The notes beneath the pieces are model-generated. The model was not told where the DNA came from. It was given only the letters and a program-made list of their open reading frames with translations, and did no database searches. A stretch of DNA of 64,000 nt, from contig ML133503.1 of the NCBI GenBank assembly GCA_003864495.1, positions 620,001 to 684,000 on the forward strand, written 5' to 3'. Source of the stretch: Nemopilema nomurai. Lineage: Eukaryota; Cnidaria; Scyphozoa; Rhizostomeae; Rhizostomatidae. The translations under genes were made by a program, and so were the position numbers. This document shows, one piece after another, positions 39,101 through 51,500 of this stretch (its first letter is position 1; each line of letters begins with the position of its first letter).

Positions 39101-42100
39101 ATAAAAGCTTGATATGTACTAGAAGGTGAAGGAAAGTGAATTGAAACTCTTGATAGTCAATTTAGCTTCTTAATAAGCTAATTTGATCTACGTTTCATAA
39201 ACTACCGAAATTAAAACTCCATCACCAAACTGAACAATCATAAGTAACCATACTTTTGTCATTGGTTCATAAACTGCAGAACTCGAAACTTTTTAATTGG
39301 GTTTAAACCATGATTTTTGTAGCCATAGTTAGTTTGTACATTTATTAACAGTTCTTTTTTAATTTCCAGATTTCGTCCGAATTCGTCCTCTAATACCTCG
39401 ACGTAAGTTTAATTTACACTCACTTCGTCGTTTCATTACCAACAAATTTGCTCCCATAACATTGTCGGCACGTTTGCCGACTTCTGCGAATCTTAGCAAG
39501 GTTTCGACTGGAAAGTTCATTATTATTATTTCTATAGTTGCTGATGGCCATGGAGGAGAAAATTCTTTGAGAAAACTTTGTGGCCATCATAAATTGCGCG
39601 AAATCTTGGAGCGATAAATACACGTAAATTACAAGTAAATGCCTAGTTAGCCTTAAAGATTGTGTCAATTTCTTCTGCAGCGAGAACAACCCCTACCCCC
39701 GACTCAAAGCTGTTCTGGACAAATCGGCTGCGCTTTTTATTCTTTCGGATGTCAGGCGTCAGGTATTCATGACTCATATCTGCTCATATCTTACATTCAT
39801 ATCATCCCCAGCCACTTTGCTGAAAAGCCTTTATTGACCGAGTTCACATACAGAAATGTTGTTTGAGTTTTTTCTGACGTTAGCAGTGATTGGCCAGAGA
39901 CCTACGCTCGTGTGTTGATCACTGGAGTGTTCGGCCATTTCCCCTTGTTTCCCTATTAGATTAAATTGCTGTTACTTGAGTCGGTTTGCACTGACTGTCA
40001 ATGTGTTTGTTGTGCGTGCCAGGTCCTGTATGTGCTTCAGTTGCACCAAGACGGCCAGGAGGGCTCCGCCCACTTTACATCGTTGACGGAGTGCACCCTT
40101 GCGCAGCCTTTGCTGTGCTTTTCTGTCTACCAAACGAGGGTCATTAAGAGGAAGGCGCCTGATGAGGAGATGGAGGGAATCAATGGGGATGCGGAGGAGG
40201 AAGACGGAGACAACAACGATGGAGATGATAATGGTTTGGACGAAGAAGTGCCTGACGATGGAACCAGCGACGCTCTCTCCAGCGCTAGAAGCAATGCATA
40301 TCAAGTATCCTTGAAGATGTTCGGAATCCACGTCAAGTATGTTTGGCTTCATACAACGTGGTATAGAATAAACATATATATGTAGAACCACCCCGTGTCT
40401 GAATAGAACTGCCCCGCGGGACGCCGCGAGTTAGTCTATTTGGGGGGCTTTTTTAAAATCATGCGACAAAAACTAACAGGGGGTGAGGGGGCTGGAGTCA
40501 ATGAGGACAGCTGCCGTTTTTGTCTGCTTATCAAACTTGCTATCGTGTTGAACTCAACTATTGGAGCCTGAAATGGCCAAAGTATTCTATTCAGTACTTT
40601 AGACTGGTGATCACGTCATTTGAATTCCGCGTTGTCACACTTAAATCCTTTCTCTCCAGGTCTGTGGACAAACTTCACATCAAATTTACACCCGCTTTCT
40701 CAGTGGCCCCCGCTGCGCCGTCGGAATGCACAGCCTTGTCCTCTGAGGATCAGATTTGTAAGTGCTGAGTCATCTAGAATCCATGCTTGATTGTTTGATT
40801 CATGGTATCTTTTGCAAAATTACTAGTATTGGTGGTGCTGTTCTATTGGTCACTTTTAATGGTTTGAAAGAAATGAGTTGCACTTCTTTCATGTTTACTT
40901 TTCAGGGACTTTTGACTGTACCGTATGTAGGCCCTGACTGGTACCAAAAAGTGTATGATTTCTCTGTTTTTCTTGAAGTATTGTTTTCTTTTGCCCTCGT
41001 GTCCGCTTCTCAAATAATGGACATGCGCTCTTTCAGCCATCAGAGATGGTTTGTCAGACATCACCGGGGAACAAGGTAGTGTCGTTTCCGATCAAGAAGA
41101 CAACGACAGCTTCGCGACGGCTGCTTTGAAGCTCTCAGCCGTAGAAGAAAGCTTGAAAAGTGACGTCAGCAGTTTGACTAGCGTTACGCAGAGTTCATCC
41201 AGTGTGGCACAGGGAGCTGATGCGCCGGAAGAACGTAGTCAGATGGACACAAGCGAAAGCGGAGAGCAACAGGCAGAAACGGAGGTGGTTAGTGGTCATG
41301 CAAGCGGAGAAGACGAGGGCAGGGAAGAAAGAGATTCTGTTTCTCCCGAGGAGGAACAGAGAGGCAGCATTAAACAGGATAGTGGTACCTTGGAATTGCC
41401 AGCTCTTACTGCACTGACTGACGAAGAACTCAAAGAAAACAAGAAGGATTCGAGTGGCTCTATCCAGGAAGAGACCTCCATGAAAAGCAGCAGTTTGCCA
41501 GTGGACACGGAGATAACAAAGCCTCGAAGAGGAATCATTACCATTCCTGGACGATCCAAGGATATCGACGCTGAAAAGTCTGCCTACTTCAACGAACTTG
41601 CGCGAAGACAGCTTTTGGAGGACCTAGGGTTGGAACAGCTTGGTAGGTCTGCCTCGCCCAAGAGTGCGCAAAAGAGCAAGGGGAGGCTACTTAAAAATGG
41701 CGGCAATGGGAAAGTTGGAAATGTGTCTAGGCCAGAGAGTTCATCGACAATCAGGACTGGTGACTTGCTGGGCCTAGGCGTTAACGGAGAAGCGTCTTTC
41801 GATAAGGGGAAATCCAGTACACCGGAGGTTTGTTGACGTTCAAGAGGTTTCTGTGTGATTAGTACTCAAGTTATGGATGGCATACATTTTTTCATGAATT
41901 GATCCAGAATTGTAGAGTTTTACGGGTGAATATTATGAGGCAGTGTCCTCACTCACGTTCTTATTCTAAGCACTTTTGCTTCTAGCACTATCGTCACCGT
42001 TAACTAAATGAATTTCAGCTTGGTCAAGCCAAATTTATCGGATCAGCAAGCTACTGTCTAATCGTGAACGGTTTCTTCTAATGTTTACTATTTGTGAATA

Positions 42101-45100
42101 TTGCAAAAGCGATGGATGTGGTTCATTTTGTCTGTATATAAAATATGCATCGTTTTTGAAGTGGATTGATGCCCAATTGGATTACTTAAAGCTCTAAGTG
42201 AAAACGTGGATCTGAAATAAGGAAGTCAGAATAACTTTTCTAGTGATCTTTGTGCAATGGTGGGCGTGTTGCTTGCACGCTGGCGAGTTTCTATGCTTCG
42301 TCGTAAGGTGTCTATGTTGATCCCGACTAATGATCTGCTTCGTAGTGAATCATCAAATGAATAATTCAGTTTCTTTGTAGAATTCACAACAGATGGAAGC
42401 AATTTTGAAGATGCTGCAAGATCAAGAAAGAACGATGTCGCAAATGAGTAGAAGCCTGCAGCAGTTGACGGCTACTGTGGAGCAGCAGAGGAAGCAGATT
42501 GACGTCACGCAGCAAATGCTGAAGAGGGACAGGGCGCACATGCAGCAAGCCCAGAAGAGCTCAGTGCCCGACTTTAACAATGCCATGAAGGAGTTCCGCA
42601 AGGCCTGCTGTATCCTCAAAATCGCCGCACGTTTGTGACTAATGCTGTTTTTGATTTATGACCATTTGTCATCTGTAATGTTTCGATGGCTTTAGGTAGA
42701 AATTAGAACATTCTCTTGTTGTCGAAAAGCTTTATCAAGAAGTACCGTAAATCCTCGAATTGCCCCCCCCCTCGAATAAGCCCCCATCCAAAAATATCAA
42801 AAATAAATAAGCCCCCGGGGGGCTAATTCGAGGATTTACGGTTTGTGACTCTTTGTTTTACAATTTTTTATAATGTTTACAATTCATTTGAAGTCCATAT
42901 CAACCTAATGTAGATTGCAACCCTTTCATGTTCTTCCCTTGAAATAAACATTAAAGCTACACCGACTCTGAATGCCAACCTGTAGAGAATTTATTTACCT
43001 TTAAGCCTTTTCTATTGAAGAGATAACACACTTTTTAGCCGCATCTCGCCAGCCGTGACAATTCTAGACTCGTGTTCCTTGACCTTCATGCCCAGCTGAG
43101 CAACTCGATTGGTTATCTGCCAAGTTGCAAACCAACCTAGGCCAAGCGCAAGAAAGACAGACGGTGGCAATGTTTCAAGACCTCAGCAGTGCATTGACAG
43201 GGAAGATTGATAAAAGCATGAAAGCTGAGATGAAAAACAGTCTAATGCCAAGTGAGTACTTCTTATTCAAAAGCAGTTTTTCGCTATTTTTTTTATTGCG
43301 TTGAATTCGGTTGAAAAAACCGTTGCGTCTTGAGAATGACATCTTCGGAAAACAGCAGTTCATACGGTCAGGACTGACCAACAGACCGTCTGGCTAACCC
43401 GCTGACCGGCTGGCTCACCAACTAACCGGCTCACCAACTAACCGGCTCACCAACTAACCGGCTCACCAACTAACCGGCTCACCAACTAACCGGCTCACCA
43501 ACTAACCGGCTCACCAACTAACCGGCTCACCAACTAACCGGCTCACCAACTAACCGGCTCACCAACTAACCGGCTCTCCAACTAACCGGCTCACCGACTA
43601 ACCGGCTCACCAACTAACCGGCTCACCAACTAACCGGCTCACCAACTAACCGGCTCACCAACTAACCGGATCACCAACTAACCGGCTCACCGACTGACCC
43701 ACACAATACCATCTTTGTATTAATTTTAATTATCATGCAACTCTTTGGGTCAGCATTCGTGCATTTCATCAAAGGTCATTTGTCCGTTTTCAGATTTACA
43801 GAAGCCAGTCAACCTTGCCATGGAGCAAATGTCCTCCCACGTCTCCACTGTGAGTTCTTTTTTGTTTTTAAAAAATGTTCCTACGTCATTGCCAATGTCA
43901 AGGAACTGCAGAAATATATCGTAACGCCGATTGTCTGTGTCTCACGTTGCTTGATTGCTATCCACTACCTTTTTTATTTGCTTTTTAACTCCCTTTTTAT
44001 CTGCTTTTTAACTCCCTTTTTATTTGCTTTTTAACTCCCTTTTTATTTGCTTTTTAACTCCCTTTTTATTTGCTTTTTAACTCCCTTTTTATTTGCTTTT
44101 TAACTCCCTTTTTATTTTGGGTTGGTTAAAAATTTCTAAAAAAGGCTTTGTTTATCGTAGCGATTCGCTGCAATGGAAAAAGTATTTCGCGATGAAGTGG
44201 ATGCGATGTTGAAGGGCAAAGTGAGTTTTTTGGCTGCTGTTAATTTATTTCTAGTTAAAAATGTGATGGTTGCTATTTTGACAGCACTGCTTTTATTAGA
44301 AATAGCTGCTGTTGATGCTAAATAAAGAAGAAAACCTGGTCTGGAAATAGTGAGAATGATGATGAGGGTAGAGAATTGGGCCTGTTTATAGAGACAATGC
44401 AGGAAGAATATACGATTTCACACAGATTCTACAATGGTTTATGTAGCTGTTTTGTATGCGAGGGTTTGTTTACCAACTATTTGTTGAGGATCCTTTTTTT
44501 GTTTCCCAATAGGCCGTAATAGATTCCCTTGGGTTTAATGCCGCATCAGTGCTGGAGAGTATTCTGCCGAGCGCCTACAGAAATGTCTTTGAATCTGTAT
44601 TGATACCATCATTCGAACAAAGCTGTCAGCAGATGTTTTTGCAAATCAGCAAGGAGTTCGACAAAGGCACAAAGTCTCGTAAGAATCGCTTCTTCCATTC
44701 AGTTTTTCATGAACCGTGGCTTAAAGGAAACGTAAGCATATTGAAGTGGCTCGAGCCATCAAGTTCAAACTGTCAATCAAACATCAGCCAATCACAAGTA
44801 TCCATCTACCATTTCACGTGGCTACTTACACTGTGGATTGCATGCGATTCGCCTACGAATTTACTTCATGTGATCAGTGTGACTTCAGCGCACAGGCTCC
44901 ATGCTATCTATTCTAAGGGAATGCTTTTTATATTCTCACATTCCCTTTAAGTAAATGGTGAAAAAGTTCAGAAAACGGGCTATTGGGCTTAATGTTCCCA
45001 TGTGCCTCGTCTTGTAATACCATTTTAGTAGAGTTTGAACGCGGCATCCTATCAATTTTACAGTTTCTTCTCGATTTGCTATTTAGGAAAATTTATGTCT

Positions 45101-47269
45101 GCAACATCTTCTATGTTTTTTGCAAAAGTTTTGATTTTCAAAACGCTTGTTCCAGATCTATTTTCTAATTGGCCTAACATCACAGCATTTAACCAACCGG
45201 CAGCCAACAGACAATCAAAACTACAACCGGGATTCGTTTTTCTCTAATCCGGTTTCTGCATGTTGGTGCATCGTAGAAGTACTGTAACATCTATTACCCT
45301 CGCCGTAGATTTCGAGAGAATGGACTCCTACTTCAATAGCAAAAAGCAGAAGGAGCAGTCACGTGATCAAGTTTCGAAGCAGCTCCAAGAGCTGAGCAAA
45401 ACGTTCCAGGACACAGCGGATCGATTGACCGGCATCGAGAGCAACCTGGTCTTGGTGATAGAAACGAAAATCACTGATTTAATGAAAACGTGAGCTGATT
45501 GCTTTTTGATCGATCATTGAGGAGTGATGATAGTTGTTATTGATTCAAATCGGGTTGCTGCCCGAACCGACTTCGCTGCCTTTACTTTCCCTACACAAAA
45601 AACATGAAAACGAACATACAAATGGCTCTGCCCGTTGAAATTTTTTCTGAAAAAGTTTTTCTGTTTTTTAATCTCAGGCTGCAAAAAGAATTGGTTTCAT
45701 ATCTTGACAAATCGCTGAATCAACTCAGGGAGGAGTACCATGTGATGTTTGGAATGGCTTCTGCGAAGGAGATGAGTGATACCGTGGAGGATCCTAGGGT
45801 TTGTTTGTTTGTCTTTTCCTTCAGTCCAGCGGAAGTGAAATCTTTAATTATCTCAACCGATTGCTATTTTATTTCATCTTTTTGACGTTCATAATCAGAT
45901 TGTTTACTTTTGCGCTGATAGCCTAATATTTGACCATAATTTAAACAATGAATAATAATGTCAATTCATTAGAAATTACTTTGGCCGAATCCAATAAATT
46001 GTCTCGATGTTGTGAAGTCAAGCAGCTGCTACTTGTAATGAAGAGCGCAGTGCGAGAGATTCTTTAAATTTTTTTATCTGAAAGATTTTATAGAATGAAA
46101 CAATTTTTTTTTCTTTGCCATGATATTATTAAACAATCATATTTGTCATTCAGCAGCGCAAACTCGGTTGGCTTTCAGTGTTTGTATTGTCGGTTTTCAT
46201 TACATTTGCACGTGATGATTGATCATGATTCGTGATTCGCTAATAAAGTTGAATCATTGATCAACTGAATCCTTGCTTAGGCTCAGCTGAAAGAGAGCAT
46301 CGCAGTTGGTGATTACAACAAGGCCTTTTCCATCGCGCTGAATGCCGAAGACCTCGACCTCGTGCTGCATGTTTGCAAGAATGTGGATGCAGAAGATGTT
46401 TTCTCAAAGAAAAGCAATGCCTTGACACAGCCCGTCATTCTGTCACTTATCCAACAGCTGTCGGTCGACATTGTAGGAGAAACAGATGTCAAAGTCAAGT
46501 AAGTCTCTTCCAGTGAGATTTTTATTTCAGGCATACTTAGCTGTAGTAACAGGACATTTTGTTACAATTTTTAAAGGTGTTATTCGATGGGATTTGGGTT
46601 TTCTGTGGTGTCATTTTCCAATAGACTGCTAACATTGAATTGCTATATCGCTGAAATTTGATCAGGTTTCTGTCGAAGCTCTAGTTCCTCTCTTTCTGGC
46701 TCGTTTTTTGTGTCAGTTGATGTCAAATCTGTATCCTCTATCAATCATTGCTATTATACGGCTCCTTCTTCGAAGACTTGCATTTTGACAGTATTAACAC
46801 TTATTTCGAGTCATTTTATGGTATTATGTAATATAGTACCATATATGAAAGCGCGTTTATTCTTCTCAGTGCCCAACGTATCCTTCTGACAGCACGGGAG
46901 AAAATTGTATTGCACATGCGCGTAAAAATCACAGGGTGCTAAGGTTTTTTAAGTCAGCAAAAGTCTGCCATTATGGATTTTCATCCCCCATTATTGTTGT
47001 CATGGATACCCATTATTGTTCTGACATTTTTCAAATAGCTGACGCATGCTGTTTCTGTCTCCAGCTTTTTATCGGAGGCGATTGATGCGCTGAACCCAAA
47101 CGATGAGATCACCTCTGAACACATGCCTCGAGTGCTGGAAAATCTTGCTTCACAAGTTAGCATTGCTTCTTCACAGCTGAGGGAAACCGATCCGAATCAC
47201 GGGTCTCTGAAACAACTGAAAAGTCTGCGGCAACTCGTGAGGGCAACTCTTAAAGCAGCTTCTTTCTGA
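33133..47269 (+). CDS. EDC4: Enhancer of mRNA-decapping protein 4, 25 exons
   Basis: Scaffold of the decapping complex in P-bodies (partners DCP1/DCP2). Exons: 33133-33169, 33430-33597, 34196-34238, 34821-34866, 35434-35510, 36193-36298, 36660-36759, 37243-37429, 37744-37993, 38405-38514, 38819-38998, 39370-39402, 39681-39762, 40023-40336, 40660-40757, 41037-41827, 42381-42630, 43096-43251, 43794-43849, 44161-44220, 44513-44678, 45309-45489, 45678-45798, 46281-46498 and 47065-47269. They close to 1,344 codons plus TGA; human EDC4 has about 1,400. The N-terminal WD40-like propeller is seen in YDWEQRYYYGNLIA, SSRVLLKGFVGKV, LATGSLDGHVKMWKI and CWRFLITGAIFNSEVKVWC. An acidic insert (40150-40280), a low-complexity Ser/Glu linker (exon 16) and coiled coil (exons 17-23) follow. 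The C-terminal alpha-helical domain has YRNVFESVLIPSFEQSCQQM and LTQPVILSLIQQLS. The exon 2/3 junction (weak donor at 33598) is the least certain. Confidence 0.95.
37430..37743 (+). other. Probable U12-type (minor spliceosome) intron in EDC4
   Basis: The donor reads GTATCTTTTT, one base off the U12 consensus GTATCCTTT. Close to the acceptor is ATCCTTAATATTTGAAAG, in which TCCTTAAT matches the U12 branch consensus TTCCTTAAY and lies about 10 bases before AG, the spacing typical of U12 introns. There is no polypyrimidine tract. Joining 37429 to 37744 keeps the EDC4 frame. Confidence 0.65.
42744..42842. repeat. Short palindromic element in EDC4 intron 17
   Basis: ACCGTAAATCCTCGAATT at 42744-42761 returns as AATTCGAGGATTTACGGT at 42825-42842, a perfect 18-bp inverted repeat around a C-rich core (with CCCCCGGGGGG). 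No coding capacity. Probably a tiny MITE; no target duplication is clear. Confidence 0.6.
43412..43699 (+). repeat. 16-bp minisatellite, about 18 copies, EDC4 intron 18
   Basis: Unit GGCTCACCAACTAACC, repeated head to tail with few changes (GGCTCTCC once, GGATCACC once, GACTAACC variants). It has no spacers, so it is not a CRISPR array. It lies wholly inside the intron between 43251 and 43794. High identity among copies suggests recent expansion. Confidence 0.95.
43980..44117 (+). repeat. 23-bp tandem repeat, six copies, EDC4 intron 19
   Basis: Unit CTTTTTAACTCCCTTTTTAT plus TTG, nearly identical in all copies (one has ATCTG). Pyrimidine-rich, and it ends about 45 bases before the exon at 44161. 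Confidence 0.93.
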
Positions 47270-48515
47270 TCTATCGTTGCTCTGGTAGAAGCAAAGAGCG
47301 ATCTATCGGGGAGTCACGTGCTAATGAGCCAATGCAAAAGGCTGGTTATCACACGCAGGCAACTCTGATGTATTCATAAAGATGGGAGGAACTGGCAACT
47401 TAGCATTCTACCCAACCTGTCAACCAAACTTTTTAGGTATCTTCTAATTTTGTAAAATTTTAGTTTGTTTTGTTTGATTTTAGGCATGTTTTGTTTTTGT
47501 AAATGGACCTTGAGATACCGCAAAGAATGGCAGATTGTTTTAATCTCTGTTTTGCAGCAAAATCTCTCACATGAATTTGAACTCCGGACAATCGCCTCTT
47601 TCGACTGTTTGAACCAAATCGAATTGAAGGTTTCCTTTGTGAATTGCTTTTGACATCATTTGTATTTCATTTTCTCATTTATCATCTATTAATTTTCAAT
47701 CGTTAGTTTCGTTATTCATAGCTTTAGCTTCAGTATTGATAAATGCATCATTCAACTAAGTATTGTTAAAGCCGATACACTGTGTAGAAATGTGCATATG
47801 AATCGGATATCTATTACATACGAGTCTTTTTCGGTTTAAACCAGATTGTTTCTTTCCCATCCATTACTGACTTTTGCATGTAGCTCTCATTACAGTTTGG
47901 ATACGGTCCATGTAGTGAACTTTTGAAGTGACACAGTATCTAATTGCTAAGCGGAGAATCCTCATTAGCCACCAATCACGTGTTTGGTTCGAGGTGAACT
48001 TTGTTCATAGACTACAGTGATAATCATGTAATGTGAATCAGATTCGATACCAAACTAATACAATACGTCATTCTAGCTGCTTTGTAATTTACGTGTCAGT
48101 GTTGCAACTGAAAGTTAAATGATATTTAAAAGAAATCCAACATTTTTCAGAGATTAAAAAATCAGAACCAATGCACATCCACAAGTAGAAGTTAACTTTA
48201 CAATGACAAGATTGTTCTACGTTTTGATCGAATCACATTGTTTGGAACTGTCAACTCGTGCAAAGATTTTCCACGTATCTTGCTAGTTATTATAAAAAAC
48301 CTTGTTTGCCCACTGCGCAGCTCCTCCCCAGGGTTTGCTTGCAGCTGTACTTGCATCGCCGAAAGGTCTTTAGGCACAGTATACACTTTCTTTTCATAGA
48401 ATAAGATGAGCAGATGATGAAAGAAATTTGTCTTATGGAACTCGTCGATTATACACATATTTTTTGTAAAAACTCTTAGCTACTTTTTCTAATCTACGAG
48501 AAAAGCAACGTTCTG
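47270..48515. other. Convergent intergenic region, EDC4 to channel gene 1
   Basis: About 1.25 kb. It holds the 3' UTRs of EDC4 (plus) and of the Cys-loop receptor gene (minus). ORFs at 47465-47653 and 48198-48458 show no recognisable features. Confidence 0.5.
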
Positions 48516-51500
48516 TCACAAAGCATAGTTGAGAAAGTACCCAATGTACGAAGCTAAAAAGACAATGTACAGTAAAGGCACAAGTATTCTTGAATAATAA
48601 TCAACAATATGTACGTCATAGTGCCCGAGTTTTGTCTTGCTTTCTTGGACATCAATTCGTTTTGGAATTTGTTTTTCAATCTCCGGCTCTTGTTCTTCCT
48701 TTGCCATTCCGTCTGCAACTCCATTTGCTATGACAGTGACGTCTTTTTTCTAGAAAAGGGCAGGAACAACCGATAGTGTTCAATAGAAATAGGTTCTCAA
48801 AGACAGGTCGTCCGACATGGTTGCATGGCTCAACTTACATATCTTCTTTGAAAATTGGAGCCAGGACAAGAAGAGTTGATTAGAACCGCATCTGCTCAAC
48901 AAACATTGCTGGTTCAAAAGAGCTCAACACATCAATGATCAACTAATTTGTCATAGCTATTAGCTAGTAATTTTATCATGGCTATCAACAACGATAGCAG
49001 GCTTTTCTTGTGATGCTACCTGCGCGCCTGTTGAAAGATTCAGTAGCAAATGACTTTAGAGATTAAGGCCTGTTTCACACTGGCAAACGATGTTCAGAAA
49101 GTGTGAATTGCTAGCTGGATTAAAGCTAACGTCCTTTGGCCAGAAAATTTGTTGCGTGTTGTTGGAAAGAAGATGAAGAGAGCGCATGCAAAAGCTGCAA
49201 AGTGAAAGAGACAAGAAGAGTACTCTTTATCTCTGCTTTTCTGTCTGTCGTTCTGCTAGCCAAGCTGGTACGGTTCTTCAACTGCCGATGATTACCCCCA
49301 AGGCCCCTTGGTTTGGTTCCTTGAGTGTTTTGGAGTCTTGCATGTAACATACCTAGATTGCTTTTAAATAACCTGAAAATATTTTGCAAATTACCTTTCT
49401 TTCGAAGCTAAAGTTCAACACAATTAGGTACTCCACCATTGATAGCATGACAAAAACCAGATTGGTCATTAGGAATATTTGAATCGCGGTGGTGTAGTCG
49501 ACTCGGGTTATCTTCAAGCCTTCTTGCTGGATCACAAAAATCGTGGATAGGAAGTTTGTTACAATCAGCGTTACTCTTGCGGGAACAGCTTTTGGCGGAA
49601 TCCAGAATGTGGCCCAGGTCAGTATAACAAGCAGCGTCGTTGGCATATACCCACTAAACAGGTGGTAGATGATTGTCCGCTTCACGTTGACTACCGCCAT
49701 TAGGGTCATGAACTTTTCTGCGAAAATCAAAGGTGTGAGGAACAAACTGAGAATAGCCTTAGGAAGAGGCATCGACCTAGAATTAAAGGTAAAGGGGCTT
49801 CTAAAGGCATTTATTTATGTTTTGTTATTGTTGTAAGACGAAACCGTTACTAGGTAAGAGATTTATGGTAACTTGAGTGTCTCTATAGGTGCCATTTTAG
49901 GGCCTAAAGCTGCTCCAAACTTTAGTAATCTTAAACACGTTTAGAAATGGTTGCCTATAGAGTTAACTGGAAAAAAATATTGCCGTAATATAAATAATGC
50001 TATAGAAAACGATGCTAGAGTCCTTTGGCTATGAAAATTCAGAAGCTTGTGTAAAACTGAAAATATGCAAAAAATCTTGCACCAATTTTGATAATACTGA
50101 AGAGATTGGAGAACAGAAATTCAAGCATTCATGAGTAAATCGACGCCACGAAAACACGAGGAGAGCGCAAAATCTGCTAGAATGCCTTTTCCCTTTCCCT
50201 CATCACATCGAAGTGCTTGGGCTGTAGCTTAGTTAGGCAGTTCGCAAAATACAGGCTATGAACTTTAGCCCACCTAATATCAACTGGCAATACGAATAAA
50301 ATCGGAGTGGTATTGCTGGAAATAAAGCAAAGTAAAACAAGTCCTTCAGCTGCCTCCATACCCAGGGTCAGCAGTTTGGAAATTATAAGATACCTTAGGC
50401 ATGTTAAACCTACCTCCATTGTCGAAATTTGTTATTGAAGTGTAGCCTTCAATGCTTACTAAGTCATATCCGGATAGCTGCACGTGATCCGGTATGTACT
50501 CTACCGGTATTTTCTCGTCCTTCCACGAGAGCCATATCTCTTTTCCAGGATATGAGTCTAGAAGTAATCCATTGTCATTACAATAGCTGCGTCATAATAA
50601 TGATAATAATAATAATCAGGATCTCCTTGGTTACCGTGACAACTGTTATGGATTAATGCAGCTTCTTAGTTCTAGCTTGCCCCTTAAAATACCCCCAGCG
50701 TACTCCAATCCAACCCCCGGCATACCCTTACATAGCCTAAGAATCAAAGCTGCGGGCTAGTGCGATATTGGAAGTCAAAATTATCTACAAATATTCTCCA
50801 AAACAGCATTGTGCATTGAAACCAAATGCCATGGAAGACGCGGTGGTTATATTTTGCCACTTCTTTAATCAATTAATGCATGGTGTTCAATACCATAATA
50901 ACATATAAATGCTACCTATGCTTTCAGACATCAATACGTTTACAGCATTAAGCATTCAACTCTTGTGTACCTGCTATTTTATACTCATTTAGGGGAACTA
51001 ATTCATACTCAAGAGAAACCGAGGAAGCAAGGAAAATTATGAGCTTTAGGCAAACTCACAGCTTTCTAACGCAACATGACACCTCTGCTTGTCGAAAGGG
51101 TAGTGCGAGAGCTGCATTTTGCAGAATGTTTTCAAACTGAGCCTGGTACAAAAAGAAAGGGAACAATCATCAGCGACGACACGTGCAGTCAGTTCGATAA
51201 AATGATTCATACTCAACTCGAAATGATGTGACACCCACAACTCAAAGGCATATGTATGCAGTGGTGGATTTAATGGGGCAGCAGGTGGGCCTTCGCTGTG
51301 TTTCACCTGGATACGCCCCTATATGCATGCCGCAGTTGGCTTGACCAAAGCTATTACCTGGTACTTGTGTAGACCGTTCCGTTTGGTCCCAACTTGGTTC
51401 TGGTGTTTTCTGTCAGCGTTTTGTGGTGGCTGACTTCAACTGCATTTGGAAAGAAAGTGTCAGGAACCCAGATCAAAGGGCTTGGGTCGCCATTGAAATT

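Noticed and set aside
43412..43699. Regular short repeats that could suggest a CRISPR array
   Set aside because: The 16-bp units are directly contiguous with no unique spacers, lie in a eukaryotic intron, and are a plain minisatellite.
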